From the NCBI GenBank assembly GCA_028112705.1, contig JAOGYN010000001.1, positions 124,001 to 188,000 of the forward strand: DNA of 64,000 nucleotides, in the 5' to 3' direction. A model generated the notes under the pieces. The model saw only the letters and a program-made list of their open reading frames with translations, was not told where the DNA came from and did not search any database. Position 1 is the stretch's first letter; the number at the start of each line of letters is the position of its first letter. A program made the position numbers and the translations under genes. Below, in pieces: positions 53,048-62,824 of this stretch. The DNA comes from GCA-002712045 sp028112705 (GTDB lineage: Bacteria > Pseudomonadota > Alphaproteobacteria > Rhodobacterales > Rhodobacteraceae).

Positions 53048-53968
53048 TTAAGATCGGATTTTCTGTTGTTTATGCACCGTCATCAAAAGTAGTCCTGTTG
53101 TTAGTCCTAAAATTGCTAGCCAACTCACCACTCCCATTTGCTCATTGAGCAACCATACACCCAAAATTGCCCCTGTGGCTGGAACAATCGCCATCATTGC
53201 AGAGGTAGCATCCGAGCCGATAGAGCGTGATGCATGGGCAATCAGGATTAGACCAACCAAATTTGGCAACACACCTTGATATACGCCTTGCAATAGAATT
53301 TCAGAGTTATCTGCTACGCTTAATCCACTTGGCAATAAAAAATACCAGATCGGGAGATAGATAATAACATTCACTATTGAGCCACAAAACAGAATTTCAA
53401 CTGTCTTTATTGCCCATTGGCGGGCTAAAGTAACGTAGACTGCAAAAAATGCTCCACCTATAGCAAAGCAAAGATCTCCAACCCAACTTTTGGAAAGGTC
53501 TAATCCTGTGGTGTTCATCCCCAAAATTGCCGCAGCACATAATATGACTAGTGCACCACTTAGTTTTTTTTGCTCGAATCTAGCGGCAAAAAATATCACA
53601 CCAATTATGACAGTAAATATTGGCAGCAGACCATTCATGAAGATACCTCCATGGGCGGCGGGCGCAAAGATAAATCCAGAAAATACAGTTAAAATATAAA
53701 CTGGGCCCAAGAGAAAGCTCAGTGATAAGATACGAATTAAAGAAAGTGTCTTCCAAGGCTTGAAGTATAATACAAATGGCAAAGAAACAATTGCGGAAAT
53801 TCCGTAACGCATGGCGGTAAGGTCATAAATAGTCAATTCGGATGCAGCCCCAACCCGACTCACAATAAGCCAGAAAGACCAGATAAAAATAATTGTAAAA
53901 CAGGCTGCATATCCGGACAAAGGTGAATTTAGAAACGCCCTCATTTCAAACCCTTTTGCGTTGGACAT
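53048..53968 (-). CDS. EamA/DMT-family transporter 2
   Basis: A 306-residue inner-membrane protein with ten predicted helices and two EamA repeats; the end of the second reads ATSAMMAIVPATGAILGVWLLNEQMGVVSWLAILGL, a typical EamA closing segment. It is only distantly similar to the previous transporter, so this is not a recent duplication. Gap to the other gene is about 250 bases with no recognisable feature. Substrate unknown. Confidence 0.88.
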   Translation of the reverse strand: MSNAKGFEMRAFLNSPLSGYAACFTIIFIWSFWLIVSRVGAASELTIYDLTAMRYGISAIVSLPFVLYFKPWKTLSLIRILSLSFLLGPVYILTVFSGFIFAPAAHGGIFMNGLLPIFTVIIGVIFFAARFEQKKLSGALVILCAAAILGMNTTGLDLSKSWVGDLCFAIGGAFFAVYVTLARQWAIKTVEILFCGSIVNVIIYLPIWYFLLPSGLSVADNSEILLQGVYQGVLPNLVGLILIAHASRSIGSDATSAMMAIVPATGAILGVWLLNEQMGVVSWLAILGLTTGLLLMTVHKQQKIRS

Positions 53969-54369
53969 AAGAAGTTAGAAAACTCGTTTTGGTCCGAGCT
54001 TGATCGAGTTGAAAGGAGGTTTGCTAACAATGAGAATCCTGTCGGAAAACTATTCAATTTATTCTTGTTATGACAAATATCTGACAACATCCAGCATACG
54101 GTGCACAGTACGTAAAATACCTAAGGTCAAACAATGCCATTCGTCACAGGACCAGACATCTAAAAATAAATTTGTCAGTCTTTATCACGCGTCAACCTGA
54201 GTATAGTATGTCTTTATATATTTTTGGATTTGCAAATATTGTTAAGGGGTCAAGCCGATATTGTTATTGTTAAGTGACAATTAGCTTATATAAGTTTGAT
54301 AGTTTGGTCTCTTGCTCAGTAGCATCTAAAGGGCTTAACTTGATCTACCCTAAAAAAAGGAGATTTTAT
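53969..54369. other. Divergent promoter region, EamA and dipeptidase
   Basis: About 400 bases without a credible gene; a 66-codon frame at 54000 lacks family features. It must contain the promoters of the EamA and dipeptidase genes. Confidence 0.35.
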
Positions 54370-55380
54370 ATGGTTAAAAACATTCAAGTCGTTAATTCGG
54401 TTTACGAGAATGCATTGGTTTGGGATGCACACGCTGGTTTTGAATTAACCCACGAGAGGGATCTGGAAACCCTGTCGGTTTGGCGGGACGCTGGGGTGGA
54501 CTATCTTTCAGTTAATGTCGGTTATGACGTCCGTGACTGGCGGGTAACTGTCAAGAACCTTGCCCTAGCGCGCCGATGGATTGATACGCAGTCTGATATT
54601 GATCTCGTTGGTACGGTTGGAGAACTGGATCAGACCCGGGCGGCTGGACGTATGGCTGTTACTTTCGATATTGAGGGAATGAGTGCTCTGGATGGCTCCA
54701 TCGAGATGGTTAAGCTTTATCACGATCTTGGAGTTCGGCAGATGGCGTTTGCTTATAACCTAAACAACGCGGCCGGTAGCGGGTGCCATGATATAGATAC
54801 TGGCTTAACAGATTTTGGCCGTGCAGTGATCCGAGAAATGAACGAGGTCGGGATGTTTGTCGACTGCTCTCACACTGGATATCGGACTACTATGGAGGCT
54901 ATGGAGGTTTCTCAGGTCCCTGTTATCTTCTCACATTCTAATCCTCGAGCGTTGCATGATCACGAACGTAATATTTGGGACGATCAGGCATTGGCTTGTG
55001 CTGCTAGTGGCGGTGTTGTGGGGATTAATGGGATAGGTGTGTTTCTTGGAGATGATGATATTAGTAGCGCAAACATGGCACGACATATTATGCATTATGT
55101 CCAGTTGATTGGCGCCGATCATGTGGGCATTGGCATAGACTATGAGATCAACGTTGATTCTGGCTCAGATGATGGCGTGACTGGTCTTGACGTAGCTCTG
55201 AGTGAAAACCCTGATTTCTGGCCACCGGAACAGTACCCAGGTGGTGCAATAGAGTGCGCTGCGCCCTCACAATTACGCGAGATAGCTGCTAACCTGTTGG
55301 CTGAAGGCTTAAGTCAAGCTGAGGTTGTTGGTATCCTTGGTGGTAACTTCCGTCGGGTCGCCGAACTGGTGTGGGGTTAG
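54370..55380 (+). CDS. Membrane dipeptidase-like (M19) metallohydrolase
   Basis: A 336-residue amidohydrolase-fold enzyme related to renal dipeptidase. Visible ligand positions are H21 (WDAHAG), the glutamate in TFDIEGM, and the two histidines in VDCSHTG and FSHSNPRALHDHERN, followed by HVGIGIDYE. The usual HxD of family M19 reads HAG here, so one zinc ligand differs. No signal peptide is present, hence cytosolic. AAGGAGA seven bases before the ATG at 54370 fixes the start against a longer frame. It may cleave dipeptides, D-amino-acid peptides or a related amide. Confidence 0.82.
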   Translation: MVKNIQVVNSVYENALVWDAHAGFELTHERDLETLSVWRDAGVDYLSVNVGYDVRDWRVTVKNLALARRWIDTQSDIDLVGTVGELDQTRAAGRMAVTFDIEGMSALDGSIEMVKLYHDLGVRQMAFAYNLNNAAGSGCHDIDTGLTDFGRAVIREMNEVGMFVDCSHTGYRTTMEAMEVSQVPVIFSHSNPRALHDHERNIWDDQALACAASGGVVGINGIGVFLGDDDISSANMARHIMHYVQLIGADHVGIGIDYEINVDSGSDDGVTGLDVALSENPDFWPPEQYPGGAIECAAPSQLREIAANLLAEGLSQAEVVGILGGNFRRVAELVWG

Positions 55381-55544
55381 TCATTGAATGTTAAGTGCTT
55401 TCGTACTACTTAAATCTCAATCATGGCGATGTAACTTTTAAATCAACTTTTATTTTCAAATGTTAGAACAAACTACTAAGGTGATCACTTAGCAACAAAT
55501 GACAGAGTTGATTAATTAATTCTTAATTATCTAGGGAAAGAACT

Positions 55545-56474
55545 ATGACTGCTATTGTGTCTATTAAAGACCTGCGCAAAACATATTTAGGTGGCTTTAA
55601 AGCTCTAAAGGGAATTAACTTAGATATTGAAGCTGGTGAAATTCTTGCTCTTTTGGGACCCAATGGCGCTGGAAAAACAACTTTGATTTCGATCATTTGT
55701 GGTATTGCAAACTTGACGTCTGGCCAGATTACTGTTGGTGGATTGGATATTGGGAAAGAGTATCGCAAAACGCGCGAAATGATTGGTTTAGTTCCACAAG
55801 AAATAAATTTGGAACCATTTGAAACCGTTATTAATTCGATGCGCTTTTCTCGGGGGCTATTTGGTAAACCAAAAAACGAGAAGTATCTTGATGAGGTTTT
55901 AAAAACGCTATCTTTGTTTGATAAAAAAAATGAACGGGTGATAACTCTCTCTGGTGGAATGAAAAGACGGGTTTTGATCGCAAAAGCTCTTGCGCATGAA
56001 CCGAGAGTTTTGTTTTTGGATGAACCAACGGCCGGCGTTGACGTTGAGTTACGTAAAGATATGTGGAACACAGTTAACAAGCTTAAAGAGCAAGGCGTCA
56101 CCATTATCTTGACTACCCATTACATTGAGGAAGCTGAAGCGATTGCAGATCGGATTGGCGTGATTAATGGGGGAGAAATTTTGCTTGTGGAAGATAAAGT
56201 GGCGCTTATGGCCCGGATGGGCAAAAAGAAGATCCGTATAGACTTGGCAAGCCCTACAAAGACAATTCCAAGTAAACTCAAAAGTTATTCTTTGGATTTA
56301 GCAAAGGATGGCATGGCACTCACCTATACGTATGATACAAAATTAGAACGCACTGGTATCACTAGTCTTTTGAATGATCTCCAAGCTGCAGGGTTACAAA
56401 TGCGAGATGTTCAAACACAACAATCTAGTCTCGAAGATATTTTTGTTGGCTTAGTTCAGGAGAACACAAAATGA
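55545..56474 (+). CDS. ABC-2 type exporter ATPase
   Basis: A 309-residue ATPase with Walker A GPNGAGKTT, signature LSGGMKRR and Walker B VLFLDEPTAGVD, then a C-terminal extension of about 80 residues typical of drug/polysaccharide/NatA-like exporters. It overlaps the permease gene by four bases (ATGA) and forms an exporter with it. The substrate may be a drug, lipid or other hydrophobic compound. Confidence 0.92.
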   Translation: MTAIVSIKDLRKTYLGGFKALKGINLDIEAGEILALLGPNGAGKTTLISIICGIANLTSGQITVGGLDIGKEYRKTREMIGLVPQEINLEPFETVINSMRFSRGLFGKPKNEKYLDEVLKTLSLFDKKNERVITLSGGMKRRVLIAKALAHEPRVLFLDEPTAGVDVELRKDMWNTVNKLKEQGVTIILTTHYIEEAEAIADRIGVINGGEILLVEDKVALMARMGKKKIRIDLASPTKTIPSKLKSYSLDLAKDGMALTYTYDTKLERTGITSLLNDLQAAGLQMRDVQTQQSSLEDIFVGLVQENTK

Positions 56475-57232
56475 ATTTCCAGGCGGTACGAGCTATCTAT
56501 GCTTTTGAAATGGCTCGATTTTTCAGAACTTTATTGCAATCCTTTTTATCACCTGTGTTGTCTACCTGCCTATACTTTGTGGTATTTGGCACGGCAATTG
56601 GTAGTAGAATGGAAGCTGTTGATGGTGTGGAATACGGTGCATTTATTGTGCCGGGGTTGATCATGTTATCAGTTATGACCCAGTCTATTTCAAATGCAAG
56701 CTTTGCAATTTATTTCCCAAAGTTTATTGGTACTATTTACGAACTATTATCAGCTCCAGTTAATTTCCTTGAGATTGTTGTTGGTTATGTGGGGGCTGCA
56801 ATGACAAAGAGCCTCTTTATCGGATTAGTTATCTTAGGAACTGCCTTTTTGTTTGTAGATCTGGACATTCAACATCCAATTGCAATGATCTGTTTTTTAC
56901 TTTTGACTTGTCTATCTTTTTCTCTTTTAGGCTTTATTATAGGTATCTGGGCTGGAAATTTTGAACAGCTTAACTTAGTACCAATGCTGGTGGTTACTCC
57001 ACTAGTTTTTCTGGGTGGCTCATTTTATTCTATCTCAATGCTACCCCCAATTTGGCAAACGGTAACACTTTTCAATCCAGTAGTGTACTTAATTTCAGGT
57101 TTTCGGTGGGCCTTCTTTGGCCAAGCTGATGTGGCGATTGGGGTGAGTCTAGGCGCAATAAGTTTATTCACTTTAGTTTGTGTAGTCTTGATCTGGTGGA
57201 TATTTAAAACTGGCTGGCGTATCCGTAGTTAA
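56471..57232 (+). CDS. ABC-2 type exporter permease
   Basis: A 253-residue inner-membrane protein with six helices. FIVPGLIMLSVMTQSISNASFAIYFPKFIGTIYELLSAPVN-like and VTPLVFLGGSFYSISMLPPIWQ segments are typical of ABC-2 permeases of the YadH type. It is translationally coupled to the ATPase gene before it. Confidence 0.92.
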   Translation: MNFQAVRAIYAFEMARFFRTLLQSFLSPVLSTCLYFVVFGTAIGSRMEAVDGVEYGAFIVPGLIMLSVMTQSISNASFAIYFPKFIGTIYELLSAPVNFLEIVVGYVGAAMTKSLFIGLVILGTAFLFVDLDIQHPIAMICFLLLTCLSFSLLGFIIGIWAGNFEQLNLVPMLVVTPLVFLGGSFYSISMLPPIWQTVTLFNPVVYLISGFRWAFFGQADVAIGVSLGAISLFTLVCVVLIWWIFKTGWRIRS

Positions 57233-57439
57233 GTTTGTTTCTTTTGAGTAACCTAAGTTAAAAGCTTTGCTATAAAATAATTGTATCACAACATTTTATG
57301 AACATTTCTCAAACTGTGCGACATAAGCAACTCGTTGGTCACTTTTTCAATAGTCGCGTTTGAGAATTTTTATTGACTAATCAATCACTGTGATTTTAAG
57401 TTTAACCTTAGTTTAATTATTAATAAATAAGGACTTTAT

Positions 57440-58678
57440 ATGTTAGAAAAAACCATACTCGTTATAGGCACCTTTGACACTAAAGAAGATGAGTTAATTT
57501 ATCTTGCTGGACGTATCGCTGCGCAGGGTGGGGCAGTCTTAAAAATGGATGTTAGCGTGTTGGGTGAACCATCTGAACCTTGCGATTTTTCTAAGCACGA
57601 CATTGCCCATGCCGCACAGAGCACTATTCAAAAAGCAATCGAATGTGGTGACGAAAATCAGGCTATGCAAATTATGGCGCGTGGTGCCTCGGCATATGCA
57701 TCTGAGTTACATGCAATTGGCCGGATTGACGGGGTTATTATTCTTGGTGGCACGATGGGTACTGATTTAGCGTTGGACGTATGTCAAGCACTACCATTGG
57801 GAGTGCCAAAATATATTGTTTCAACAATCAGTTTTTCACCATTGATCCCCGCTGATCGCCTTTCACCAGATATTCAGATGATCCTATGGGCTGGTGGATT
57901 GTTTGGCCTTAATTCAGTTTGTAAATCTTCTCTCAGCCAAGCCGCTGGAGCAGTTCTAGGTGCAGCGCGTGCCGTCGAAAAGCCTGACACAAAACGCCCA
58001 ATCGTTGGGATGACTTCATTAGGATCGAGCTGTCTTAGCTACATGAAATTATTAAAACCAGCGCTGGAGGCGCGTGGGTTCGAGGTTGCTATATATCATG
58101 CGACGGGCATGGGCGGTATGGCATTTGAGAAATTTGCTGGAGAAGGTGGATTTGCATGTGTTATGGATTTCGCGTTACCTGAGCTAGGAAACCTCCTTGC
58201 AGGTTCAGTCATTAATGCAGGAAAAGACCGATTATTAAATGCTGGTCGTACAAACACCCCACAAATTGTTGCCCCTGGCTGTCTTGATTTGATAGATTTT
58301 GCCGGATGGCAGGATATTCCAGAGCAATATACTGATCGTCCCTTTCATGCCCATAACAGGCTCATCAAGTCATCGGCGCTTAATATTGAAGAACGCCGCG
58401 AGACTGCGCGCGAATTAGGGAAACGACTTGCTCAATCTCAAGCACCTGTCCACGTTATTCTGACGACGGAAGGGATAGAAGAATGGGACAGGCCCGGTGA
58501 GCCAGCCCATGATCCAGAAGGACTGATGGCGTTCCTTAGTGAAATGCGCTCTGCGATTAAATTGCCGATGCAATTATCTGAAATTAATGCTCATATCAAC
58601 GACCAGGCCTTTGCAGACAAAGCACTAGAAATTTTTGATGCATGGGTTGCCAACGGTACGGTGAGGAGAAAAACCTAA
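57440..58678 (+). CDS. Tm-1-like ATP-binding protein (UPF0261)
   Basis: A 412-residue cytosolic protein of the UPF0261/Tm-1 family. It starts TILVIGTFDTKEDELIYLAG, the family signature, and contains GVIILGGTMGTDLALDV and the C-terminal HVILTTEGIEEWDRPGE segment. Relatives include the plant resistance protein Tm-1; bacterial members sit in catabolic clusters and their reaction is not settled. Its TAA overlaps the next ATG (TAATG), tying it to the flavoenzyme. Confidence 0.9.
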   Translation: MLEKTILVIGTFDTKEDELIYLAGRIAAQGGAVLKMDVSVLGEPSEPCDFSKHDIAHAAQSTIQKAIECGDENQAMQIMARGASAYASELHAIGRIDGVIILGGTMGTDLALDVCQALPLGVPKYIVSTISFSPLIPADRLSPDIQMILWAGGLFGLNSVCKSSLSQAAGAVLGAARAVEKPDTKRPIVGMTSLGSSCLSYMKLLKPALEARGFEVAIYHATGMGGMAFEKFAGEGGFACVMDFALPELGNLLAGSVINAGKDRLLNAGRTNTPQIVAPGCLDLIDFAGWQDIPEQYTDRPFHAHNRLIKSSALNIEERRETARELGKRLAQSQAPVHVILTTEGIEEWDRPGEPAHDPEGLMAFLSEMRSAIKLPMQLSEINAHINDQAFADKALEIFDAWVANGTVRRKT

Positions 58679-60711
58679 TGGTATCTTCTCGGTATAGCGT
58701 TTTGTTTGAGTCCGTTAAAATTGGCCCTGTAACAGCGCCTAATCGGTTTTATGCTGCTCCACATTCTACAGGTCATGGCTGGACCGAGCCAAATGGGGCT
58801 ATTGCCTTAAGAGCTATGAAGGCTGAGGGTGGCTGGGGAACTGTCGCAGTTGGATTGACCGAAATTTCTCCAAATTCAGATTTTGCCAATCATCCAATGG
58901 AGCGGATATGGGATGACAGTGATGTGCCGCGCCATAAATTACAAGTTGACGCAATAAAAACACATGGCGCCTTAGCTGCAATTGAACTTGGTCACGGTGG
59001 AATGCAAAGTCGGAATTTTACCACTGGCCTTCCAGTTATTGGACCATCTAATTTATCCGTATTGCGTCCAGAAATACCAATTCAAAGTCGATCAATGGAT
59101 ATGGCAGACATTCAACTATTTAGGAATGAACATAAAGCTGCCGTAAAACGGTCAGTTAACGCTGGTTATGATATAATTTATGTTTATGCAGCACATGGCC
59201 TTTCTATTTTTAATCATTTTTTGTCAATTAATACAAACCAACGTTCAGACCAATATGGTGGAACATTTGCAAATCGGATACGCTTACTTAAAGAAGTTCT
59301 AGAAGACACTTTAGATGTTGTTAAGGGTGAGCGCGCAGTAGCCTTGAGATTTAGTGTTGCAGAGCCTGGTAAACCTAAGGGATTGCGTCACGATGGGGAA
59401 GGTCGTGATGTGATTGAAGCTCTAGCTGAACTACCCGATTTATGGGATGTTAATATCTCAGGATGGCCAAGTGATAGCCTATCTGCTAGGTTTTCAGATG
59501 AAGGTTTCCAACTAGATTATACAAATTTTGTTAAATCACTTACCACAAAGCCGGTTGTGGGGGTTGGTCGTTTTACTTCACCAGATCTAATGACCTCCTT
59601 AATTAAAAATGGAAATTTAGATCTAATTGGTGGAGCACGCCCGTCTATTGCTGATCCATTCCTACCAAATAAAATAAAAAATGATTCACCAGAAAATATA
59701 CGAGAATGTATTGGGTGTAATGTGTGTGTAAGCATGGACGCTTATGGCGTTCCTATAAAATGCACTCAAAATCCTACGATTAGTGAAGAGTGGCGAAAAG
59801 AGTGGCATCCTGAAGCACCGCCAATTTCTAAATGTAGGGAAACGCATTTAATTATTGGTGCAGGTCCAGCAGGTCTAGAATGTGCATTAACTTTAGCAAA
59901 TGCTGGACATGAAGTTTCAATTGCTGAGGCAAGAAATGAGCCTGGTGGTCGTGTAACGCAAGAGGCAAGTTTACCAGGTTTGTCAAGTTGGTTAAGGGTA
60001 AGAGATTATCGTGTTTACCAGCTTTCACAGAAAAATAATGCACAATTATACCTTTCAAGTAAAATGTCTGTTAACGATATTATAGGATTTGACTCAGATA
60101 CCGTATGTATTGCAACTGGAGCTACCTGGCGAAATGACTGGGTCGGCTCAACCAATTTTGATAAAATGATTACAAAAAAATATAATTTATTCACTCCTGA
60201 TGATATAATGTCAAAAAAAATGCCAATAATATCATCGCCAAATTTTATTGTTTATGACGATGACCATTATTATATGGCTAGCACCATAGCAGAAAAATTG
60301 GCGAAGGATGGATATTGTGTGACATACATAACACCTCTCCCAACAATAGCTTCATGGACGCAGTATACTTTAGAGCAAGCTGCAATAATAGAAAGATTGC
60401 AGTCTTTGGGAATTAGTTTTTTGTTAAATTGTAAAATGACCCAAGATCAGAGATTTTTTAATACTATTGAAAACAAAGAACTCCAAGTTGATATTGAAAA
60501 TCTTGTGTTTGTGGGAGGAAGGACGCCAAATGATAAGTTATTTTGCGATAACAAGTTAATAAAATCATTAGAAAATGTTTTTTCAATAGGCGACTGCTTG
60601 GCTCCAAGAACAATACAAGCAGCAGTATTATCAGGACATCAAGCGGCAAGAGATATCTTAAATGGTAAAAACAAACTAATGCCCTTCAAACGTGAACAAA
60701 TAATATATTAG
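58678..60711 (+). CDS. OYE/2,4-dienoyl-CoA reductase-like flavoenzyme
   Basis: A 677-residue enzyme with an N-terminal FMN TIM barrel (ALAAIELGHGGMQSRNF-type opening; RSDQYGGTFANRIRLLKEVLE), a [4Fe-4S] site C344, C347, C350 and C362, and a C-terminal FAD/NAD domain (LIIGAGPAGLECALTLANAG). This is the layout of 2,4-dienoyl-CoA reductase and trimethylamine/dimethylamine dehydrogenases. The catalytic role, reduction or N-demethylation, is not decided. Base composition falls sharply in its second half, which is much more AT-rich than the first. Translationally coupled to the Tm-1-like gene. Confidence 0.88.
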   Translation: MVSSRYSVLFESVKIGPVTAPNRFYAAPHSTGHGWTEPNGAIALRAMKAEGGWGTVAVGLTEISPNSDFANHPMERIWDDSDVPRHKLQVDAIKTHGALAAIELGHGGMQSRNFTTGLPVIGPSNLSVLRPEIPIQSRSMDMADIQLFRNEHKAAVKRSVNAGYDIIYVYAAHGLSIFNHFLSINTNQRSDQYGGTFANRIRLLKEVLEDTLDVVKGERAVALRFSVAEPGKPKGLRHDGEGRDVIEALAELPDLWDVNISGWPSDSLSARFSDEGFQLDYTNFVKSLTTKPVVGVGRFTSPDLMTSLIKNGNLDLIGGARPSIADPFLPNKIKNDSPENIRECIGCNVCVSMDAYGVPIKCTQNPTISEEWRKEWHPEAPPISKCRETHLIIGAGPAGLECALTLANAGHEVSIAEARNEPGGRVTQEASLPGLSSWLRVRDYRVYQLSQKNNAQLYLSSKMSVNDIIGFDSDTVCIATGATWRNDWVGSTNFDKMITKKYNLFTPDDIMSKKMPIISSPNFIVYDDDHYYMASTIAEKLAKDGYCVTYITPLPTIASWTQYTLEQAAIIERLQSLGISFLLNCKMTQDQRFFNTIENKELQVDIENLVFVGGRTPNDKLFCDNKLIKSLENVFSIGDCLAPRTIQAAVLSGHQAARDILNGKNKLMPFKREQIIY

Positions 60712-60806
60712 TCAGACATTTCAAATTGAATAAATGTTTTAAAAAAAATTCACACAGCCCAAATTGGTTTGCCGTGGCCCAGTTTTTAAAAAACTAAGAT
60801 TTATTA

Positions 60807-61400
60807 TTATGACAGGCTAAGAATGCGTCGAATTATCCAAGATTTTAAACTATTTGAAGCCAAAGCACTGCGGAGTGGGGCTACACTCAACTCCAAGTCA
60901 GTAATGTTAGCCTTCAATGGTTCTATTGAGGACATTGCATCATCGACATCTTTAATATTGTAATCCGCCGCTGCCAGTAGTGCAGTCTGTGGTTTCTCAC
61001 CACCCCTAATAGCTTCAACTAAGTTAACAATATTTTTGGTTAATTTATCAGGTAAACCGTGTGTCTCGACAGATTGTGAAAGTGTCGCTTTAAGCAATTC
61101 AAGATTTTTATTCGTTTCAGTAACCTTCTTGCGAGACTGAGTGAGATCAGTAGTAAGTCTATCTACCGTTGTCTTTGTCATTTCTTGAGCCTGTTCACTC
61201 GCAAGGAGAGCGCTCGACATATCCTCCAAATTAGACTTAAGTCTATCTATTTCATTTGGCTCATATCCGGCAGCCATCATTAATGCCCCACGGGCATCTT
61301 GCCCTGATTGCTCTGCTTGCTTAGCTTTCCTCATACGACGCGCCAGCGCCGGAGAAACACTTACCTTGCAATCGACCAGTTCTGATGGAGTTACATTCAT
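60807..61400 (-). CDS. Coiled-coil protein of unknown function
   Basis: A 197-residue helical protein. Residues about 60-115 (LEDMSSALLASEQAQEMTKTT and on to NKNLELLKATLSQ) read as a coiled coil, flanked by two similar segments (GALMMAAGYEPNEIDRLKSNLEDM and TALLAAADYNIKDVDDAMSSIEPL), an apparent internal repeat. No signal peptide; the basic SWIIRRILSLS end is short for a helix. I do not recognise a family. It converges on the flavoenzyme gene. Confidence 0.55.
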   Translation of the reverse strand: MNVTPSELVDCKVSVSPALARRMRKAKQAEQSGQDARGALMMAAGYEPNEIDRLKSNLEDMSSALLASEQAQEMTKTTVDRLTTDLTQSRKKVTETNKNLELLKATLSQSVETHGLPDKLTKNIVNLVEAIRGGEKPQTALLAAADYNIKDVDDAMSSIEPLKANITDLELSVAPLRSALASNSLKSWIIRRILSLS

Positions 61401-61596
61401 TTTATGAAACCTTTAAGTTAAATTACTCGCTACTACCATAATTAGAGTCATAGGAAAGTGTCTGGTTACGGACATAATTCGATAAATGCCAGTATTATTT
61501 ATATAAAGATTAGATAAAGAATTGATTTTTATATTTAGGTCTTTTTTACTATAATATTATTTTATTATCATTTTAAGATATAATTTGATAAAAAAA
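61401..61596. other. Intergenic, nothing recognised
   Basis: AT-rich DNA upstream of the coiled-coil gene, which must hold its promoter. No clear motif. Confidence 0.3.
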
Positions 61597-61612
61597 TTAC
61601 TGATCGGTCATT
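61597..61612. promoter_or_regulatory. TetR-type operator-like sequence
   Basis: TTACTGATCGGTCATT contains the near-palindrome ACTGATCGGT, resembling operators of TetR-family repressors. It lies 14 bases before the start of a broken tetR-like frame. Confidence 0.35.
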
Positions 61613-61625
61613 TTAATTTACTAAT

Positions 61626-61850
61626 ATGGATCAACCACAGACGCGAGTCGTGTCAAATCTAATTAAAGAAAAGAAGCCTGCAGAGGGTTTTTCAGTTACG
61701 GCTTGGAACCTCATAGTGATTAAATATAGGATATTGTTACGGGAAAAGGGGCATATAAATCTTTTGGTAACAAAAATATTGACAATGCCGTTAATGATTC
61801 TAGGGTAAAAGTGCTCAACATACGAATATTTTTTTTCGTAATCACAATTT
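61626..61850 (+). pseudogene. Broken TetR-family regulator gene
   Basis: The first frame reads MDQPQTRVVSNLIKEKKPAE and, after 20 residues, YRILLREKGHINLLVTK, like the first helices of a TetR DNA-binding domain. It then stops at 61806, but the neighbouring frame continues with NIDNAVNDSRVKVL, which fits the helix-turn-helix that should follow. This points to a frameshift. No effector domain remains. The end is approximate. It precedes the livH-like gene. Confidence 0.35.
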
Positions 61851-61882
61851 AAAATTATACGTCATAGATTCTGGAAGTTTGA

Positions 61883-62770
61883 ATGGAAGATTTTATAAAG
61901 ATCACATTTGATATCTTATCCTTCTCTTGTATCATGGTACTTGTAGTGTCTGGTTTAGCAATAATTGCAAGCCTGATGGGAATATTTAATTTTGCGCATG
62001 GTGAATTTGTTTTGCTTGGAGCTTATACAGTATATCTATTCAGGGAAATTGGACTGCCCGAATGGAGTGGGATGCTGGCCGCCCCATTTTTAGTTGGTGC
62101 GTTTGGTTTACTTCTGGAAATGACGATAATTAGACGCTTCTATAAGGCTGTAATTGCCGCAATGCTAGCAACATATGCCATCGGCTTAATCATTCGTGAA
62201 ACTATCAGAGGGCTTATTGGAGGTAAATTTTGGGCTATTGAGGCCCCTATAGAAGGTGTCTTTGAGATTGGAGATTCTAGTTTTTCAATTTGGCGTGGCG
62301 TAATTATAATCTTAACAATTATAATTATGTCAGGATGTTACCTTTTCCTTACAAAGACAAATTATGGTTTAAAAATAAGGGGGGCTATGGAAAACCCATC
62401 TCTTGCACGTGCATGCGGAATTTCAACGAATAAGTTATACGCATTTACCTTTGCATTTGGTGGAGCACTTGCAGGCTTAGCGGGTGCATTAGTCGTTCCA
62501 CTATATTCATTATTTGCTGAACTTGGACTTAGGTTTCTCGTACAAGCATTTCTCGCCGTCATGTTAGGAGGCGCTGGCACCTTTGAGGGTCCAGTCCTTG
62601 GTAGTGCATTGATTGGAGCTATGGTACCTGGATTTCAATGGTTAAGAACAGAAATACCTTTTATTTCTCACTTATTAAGTCCAGTTTTTGCAGAAGTATT
62701 TGTTTTTATAACAGCAATTATAATAGTAAAATTCAGACCTCAGGGTCTTATTCAGAGAGGGAGGATATAA
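61883..62770 (+). CDS. Branched-chain amino acid-type ABC permease (LivH-like)
   Basis: A 295-residue inner-membrane subunit with about eight helices. Family marks are GLAIIASLMGIFNFAHGEFVLLGAY near the start, GLKIRGAMENPSLARACGIS and GGALAGLAGALVVPLYSLFAELG. LivH-type permeases transport branched-chain amino acids, urea, amides and other compounds. It is followed by the receptor gene on the same strand, so this is the left part of an importer operon that continues past the window. Confidence 0.92.
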   Translation: MEDFIKITFDILSFSCIMVLVVSGLAIIASLMGIFNFAHGEFVLLGAYTVYLFREIGLPEWSGMLAAPFLVGAFGLLLEMTIIRRFYKAVIAAMLATYAIGLIIRETIRGLIGGKFWAIEAPIEGVFEIGDSSFSIWRGVIIILTIIIMSGCYLFLTKTNYGLKIRGAMENPSLARACGISTNKLYAFTFAFGGALAGLAGALVVPLYSLFAELGLRFLVQAFLAVMLGGAGTFEGPVLGSALIGAMVPGFQWLRTEIPFISHLLSPVFAEVFVFITAIIIVKFRPQGLIQRGRI

Positions 62771-62824
62771 CGGCTAAAAAAATATTTCAATTATAATTTA
62801 ATTCAACAAAAAGGGAGAAAATTA

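Noticed and set aside
51918..53968. The two EamA genes as a recent tandem duplication
   Set aside because: Their sequences differ throughout apart from general family features, so they are distant paralogues or separately acquired.
54000..54200. A 66-codon frame between the EamA and dipeptidase genes
   Set aside because: Although an AAAGGAGG-like string is nearby, the protein has no coherent features and the region is needed for two divergent promoters.
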